DNA from: Carallia brachiata
Taxonomy: Eukaryota; Streptophyta; Magnoliopsida; Malpighiales; Rhizophoraceae
DNA length: 64,000 nt
Assembly: GCA_021464245.1 (NCBI GenBank)
Contig: JADCRB010000073.1
Span: 186,001 to 250,000 of the forward strand
Direction of reading: 5' to 3'
In this document: positions 60,655 through 64,000 of the stretch, in pieces
How the letters are laid out: each line of letters begins with the position of its first letter
Numbering within the stretch: the first letter of the stretch is position 1
Notes under the pieces: model-generated
Database searches by the model: none
Told to the model about the DNA's origin: nothing
Seen by the model: the letters and a program-made list of their open reading frames with translations, nothing else
Made by a program: the position numbers and the translations under genes

Positions 60655-61779
60655 ATGGTTGGACGCGGAGGTCGAGGTCGTGGCAGAGGAGACGCTGGAC
60701 AGCAAGCTGAATTGGCTGATTTACGGCATATGATTGAAGATTTGTCGCGGGCTGTACAAGCCTTGCAGCGGCAGGAACCCGTGGGAGCCCGAATGGAGAT
60801 TCCGGAAGGCGAACACTATGTCCCGGATGCACCGGAAGGTGGTTTTGTGGACGAAACAGGTATGGAAGACTTCGAAAACCCGTTTCATGACGCTGGAACC
60901 GTTATTAACGCGGCTAGAGGTGGCTTGGAAGCGCGGTTGGTCCGTGCTCTTGATTTAAACGGTGGTGGAATCAAGATTGAAGTTGCTGATTTTCATGGAA
61001 AGATGCATGCAGAGGATTACTTTGATTGGGAAACTAGTTTGGATAATTATTTTGAGTGGAAACCTATGACAGAGCCAAGAAAAGTATTGTTTGTGAAGCT
61101 TAAGATGAAGGGCCTTGCACTTCAATGGTGGAAGAGAGTTGAAGAGCAACGTGCACGTCAAGGTAAGCTGAAAATCAATACTTGGGAGCATATGAAAGCA
61201 AAGTTGCGGAAACAATTTTTACCGGCCGATTATGCAATGGAGTTGTATGAGAAATTCCACTCACTAAAACAACATGGTATGTCTGTTGAGGAATATACTG
61301 GAGCTTTCAACAATTTGTCCATTCGAGTTGGTTTGAATGAGAACAATGAACAACTGGCTGCTCGTTATCTCGCTGGTTTAAATCCATCTATCAGAGACGA
61401 GATGGGAGTTTTCCGTTTGTTTAATCTTGAAGATGCTCGACAATATGCTTTAATGGCTGAAAAGAGAGTTTCTCATTATGGAGTTAGGCGATCCATCTAC
61501 AGCAAATCTGATGGCAGCGGAAACAGAGGCTTTTGGAGTAATCAAATAAGCCAAAAAAGCAGTCGTGGAGCTGTCCAAAATACTAAGGTTAGTGCCGCGG
61601 GTGTTACCAACACTAACAAGAGTGATAAGGGCAAAAATTTAGCACGATTTGGTACTGAAATTAGTGCTGGACAGACCTCTTACAAGGTGGGCAGCAGCTC
61701 ACAAGTTCGGTGTTTTACATGTGGAGAGAGGGGGGCATCAATCTTACACTTGCCCACAACGACGGGTGACATTAGCTGA
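60655..61779 (+). CDS. Retrotransposon gag (capsid) domain
   Basis: The start chosen is the ATG at 60655, a short distance after the primer-binding site; an in-frame ATG also exists at 60631. A Gly/Arg-rich N-terminus is followed by the gag domain (FDWETSLDNYFEWKPM, LALQWWKRVEEQRARQGK, LRKQFLPADYAMELYEKFHS). It ends at a CCHC zinc knuckle, of which CFTCGE is in this frame. An apparent extra G in the run at 61730-61735 shifts the reading frame within the knuckle, so the frame stops at 61779 and the polyprotein continues in another frame. Confidence 0.85.
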   Translation: MVGRGGRGRGRGDAGQQAELADLRHMIEDLSRAVQALQRQEPVGARMEIPEGEHYVPDAPEGGFVDETGMEDFENPFHDAGTVINAARGGLEARLVRALDLNGGGIKIEVADFHGKMHAEDYFDWETSLDNYFEWKPMTEPRKVLFVKLKMKGLALQWWKRVEEQRARQGKLKINTWEHMKAKLRKQFLPADYAMELYEKFHSLKQHGMSVEEYTGAFNNLSIRVGLNENNEQLAARYLAGLNPSIRDEMGVFRLFNLEDARQYALMAEKRVSHYGVRRSIYSKSDGSGNRGFWSNQISQKSSRGAVQNTKVSAAGVTNTNKSDKGKNLARFGTEISAGQTSYKVGSSSQVRCFTCGERGASILHLPTTTGDIS

Positions 61780-62332
61780 ACTTGCAGATGATGAGGATGT
61801 ACTGGGAGATCCTATTTATGATGAATATGTTGAAAACGAAGAAGATGTTGATGTGTACCCAATTGAAGGAGAGTCTCTAGTGGTTCGAAGAGTGATGACT
61901 GCAACAACTAAAGAAGAAGAGGAAGATTGGAGGCGACGTAGTATTTTTCGAACTCGTGTTCTTTGTAGTGGGAAAGTATGTGATTTGATTATTGATGGAG
62001 GAAGCATGGAGAATGTGATTTCCAAAGATGCAATAGAGAAGTTGAAGTTGCCAACGGAGAAGCACCCACAACCTTACAAGATCCGATGGCTTAAAAAGGG
62101 TAACGAAATTCCTGTTACCTCTCGTTGTTTGGTTAAATTTACCATGGGGGCTGATTTGAATGATGAAGCTCTGTGTGATGTTGTGCCAATGGATGCTAGT
62201 CATATTTGTTGGGAAGACCGTGGCTATATGATCATGACATGGAGCATCGCACCAAACCCAATACTTATTCCTTTTTCAAAGGTAATAAGAGATACACATT
62301 GCACCCTCTCAAAGAAGAAGCTAGAGATGTAA
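61735..62332 (+). CDS. Retrotransposon protease (AP) region of pol
   Basis: Continues from the second half of the zinc knuckle through an acidic linker ([18 protein letters not shown]) to an aspartic protease with [15 protein letters not shown]. The active-site triplet is DGG instead of DSG/DTG, a variant seen in some plant gypsy clades. A further single-base frame change lies near 62204-62208. Confidence 0.75.
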
Positions 62333-64000
62333 TTTCTTCCTCTACACAAGGTAGGGTTAGTGGATTTTTGTCTGCAGAAAGATTTGAAGCTGAGTGTGGT
62401 GAATTGGGGATTGTTTATGCTTTACTTGGTAAGGTGGTACAAGCTGTCCATGTTGAAAACGACTCCAAATGTGTTCCAGAAGTGCAACAATTGCTCCAGG
62501 AATTTGCAGAATTGGTTAGTGACGAGTTACCTCAGGGTTTGCCACCTATGAGAAGTATTCAACATGCCATTGATTTGGTTCCGGGAGCATCTTTACCAAA
62601 TCAACCAGCATATAGGATGCCACCTATGCAACGAGCAGAGATGCAAAGGCAAGTGGAGGAGTTGATTGCCAAAGGCCTTATACAAGAAAGCAAGAGTCCA
62701 TGCGCTTGCCCAGCTTTACTTGTCCCAAAAAAGGATGGTTCTTGGAGGATGTGTGTTGATAGTCGTGTCATCAACAAAATCACAATCAAGTATCGTTTTC
62801 CTATTCCACGATTTGAGGACATGCTTGATCAATTGGCTGGTTCTACGATATTCTCCAAAATTGATTTGAGGAGTGGTTATCATCAAATCAGGCTGAGAGC
62901 TGGTGATGAGTGGAAAACAGCTTTCAAGACACCAGATGGACTCTATGAATGGCTAGTAATGCCATTTGGACTTTCTAATGCACCGAGCACATTTATGCGA
63001 GTGATGACGGAGGTACTGAAACCGTTCCTAAAATCCTTTGTTGTTGTTTATTTTGACGATATTTTGATATATAGCAGCACAAAGGAAGAACATCTAACTC
63101 ACTTACGACAAGTTTTTGAAGTTCTTCATAAAGAACAGCTTTATGTGAACTTGAAGAAGTGCATCTTTTTGCGCTCTGAGGTTGTGTTCCTTGGCTTTAT
63201 TGTCTCTGGAGAGGGATTGAAGCCAGATCCTGAGAAAGTCCGTTGCAATCAAAGAGTGGCCAGCACCAAAATCCATTAAAGAAGTTCGAAGTTTTCATGG
63301 ACTGGCCTCGTTTTACCGAAGATTTGTGAGGAATTTCAGCTCTATTATGAGTCCCATCACTGAATGCTTGAAGAAAGAAGGATTTGAATGGTCAAATTCA
63401 GCTCACAGGGCTTTTGAAAGGGTGAAAAGTTTTTTGACAGAAGCTCCTGTTCTAGCGTTACCAGATTTTGACAAGTTGTTTGTTATTGAATGTGATGCAT
63501 CTCATGTGGGAATTGGGGCTGTTCTAAGTCAAGAAGGAAAGCCGGTGGAGTTCTTTAGTGAGAAGTTGTCTGATGCTCGGCGACGTTATTCTACTTATGA
63601 CTTGGAGTTCTATGCTTTGGTGAGAGCTATTCATCACTGGGAGCATTATTTGGCTTATCGAGAGTTTGTTGTTTACTCTGATCATCAAGCCTTGAGACAT
63701 TTGAATTCCAAGAAGAAGCTCAATGGCCGGCATGCAAAGTGGAGTGCTTTTCTTGATGCATTTAATTTTTCTGTGAAGTACAAATCTGGAGAGTCTAATG
63801 TTGTCGCTGATGCATTGAGTAGGCGCTCTTTACTACTCACTGTGATGCACACGCAAGTTACTGGTTTTGAAGAACTGAAAAATCAGTACATTCATGACCC
63901 ATATTTCAGCCAAGTGTTGACTGAATTATCGGAGGCAACAGACTCTAGAAGTTTTCCCTATCGGCTACATGATGGTTATCTCTTCAAAGGGAATCAGTTG
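62206..64000 (+). CDS. Retrotransposon reverse transcriptase and RNase H region of pol (partial)
   Basis: Gypsy-type reverse transcriptase with [34 protein letters not shown], the [12 protein letters not shown] box and the catalytic [10 protein letters not shown] single-base frame change near 63243 moves the rest into another frame that is open to the window edge. That part carries the RNase H segments [50 protein letters not shown] and VADALSRR. Integrase and the 3' LTR are outside the window. The overall character is chromovirus-like, but I would not assign a clade without a tree. Confidence 0.85.

Noticed and set aside
61816..62203. Minus-strand frames inside the retrotransposon
   Set aside because: They are shadows of the protease and reverse-transcriptase coding strand.
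1..64000. tRNA or rRNA genes
   Set aside because: No convincing cloverleaf box pairs or rRNA-like stretches were recognised by eye; a tRNAscan run would settle it.

Overview
This is a plant nuclear window, almost certainly from a eudicot and plausibly a woody one. It is AT-rich, genes carry short GT-AG introns, and it holds a CC-NB-LRR resistance gene of the At4g27190/RPS2 type, a DHHC S-acyltransferase of the Arabidopsis PAT17 type, a peptide:N-glycanase (PNG1) gene and plant transposons of several superfamilies. Homology statements rest on motif recognition by eye; no database search was run.

Layout. 1-8056 (minus): a CC-NB-LRR gene with a large first exon and four downstream LRR exons that form a tandemly duplicated pair. 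One apparent 1-base frameshift lies between the CC and NB-ARC parts, and the promoter side (8280-8760) carries tandem repeats. 8.8-19.5 kb: no credible gene; a mosaic of diverged duplicated modules and minisatellites, with two insertions whose boundaries can be read (a Tourist/PIF-like element at 14319-15558 with TTA target duplication, and a Mutator-like MITE at 18815-19306 with a 9-bp duplication). Each has a matching empty site in a paralogous module in the same window. 20.4-25.6 kb: two diverged copies of a block with decayed coding remnants and a possible gene 5' end near 25.62 kb (minus). 26.9-30.5 kb (minus): a ten-exon PAT17-like gene with small lesions.

31.16-48.29 kb: a probable giant Mutator-like element of about 17 kb. 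It has long imperfect terminal inverted repeats and a perfect 9-bp flanking repeat. A FAR1/FRS-type transposase gene runs inward from the left end. A many-exon ULP1-type SUMO-protease-like gene with its catalytic His, Asp, Gln and Cys present runs inward from the right end. Between them lie a small spliced gene of unknown function (152 codons) and a family of TTGCA-rich palindromic repeats. This is the most interesting system in the window. The arrangement resembles MuDR (two convergent genes driven from the TIRs) and the known ULP-carrying (Kaonashi-type) MULEs.

48.5-55.4 kb: a decayed gene fragment, intergenic DNA, a non-autonomous hAT element at 53063-54732 with a perfect 8-bp duplication, and a foldback MITE at 54919-55375. 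55.49-60.26 kb (plus): a broken PNG1 gene with missing middle exons, a tandem duplication of two exons, an in-frame TGA at a normally Arg position, and a Ty3/gypsy retrotransposon inserted a few codons after the catalytic Cys. 60.26-64.0 kb: 5' LTR, primer-binding site, gag, protease, reverse transcriptase and RNase H of that retrotransposon, cut by the window edge.

A recurring theme is single-base indels in otherwise open frames (NLR, PAT17-like, FRS, gypsy). That pattern fits residual assembly indel errors at least as well as real decay, so pseudogene calls that rest only on frameshifts are held loosely. The PNG1 breakage does not depend on them.
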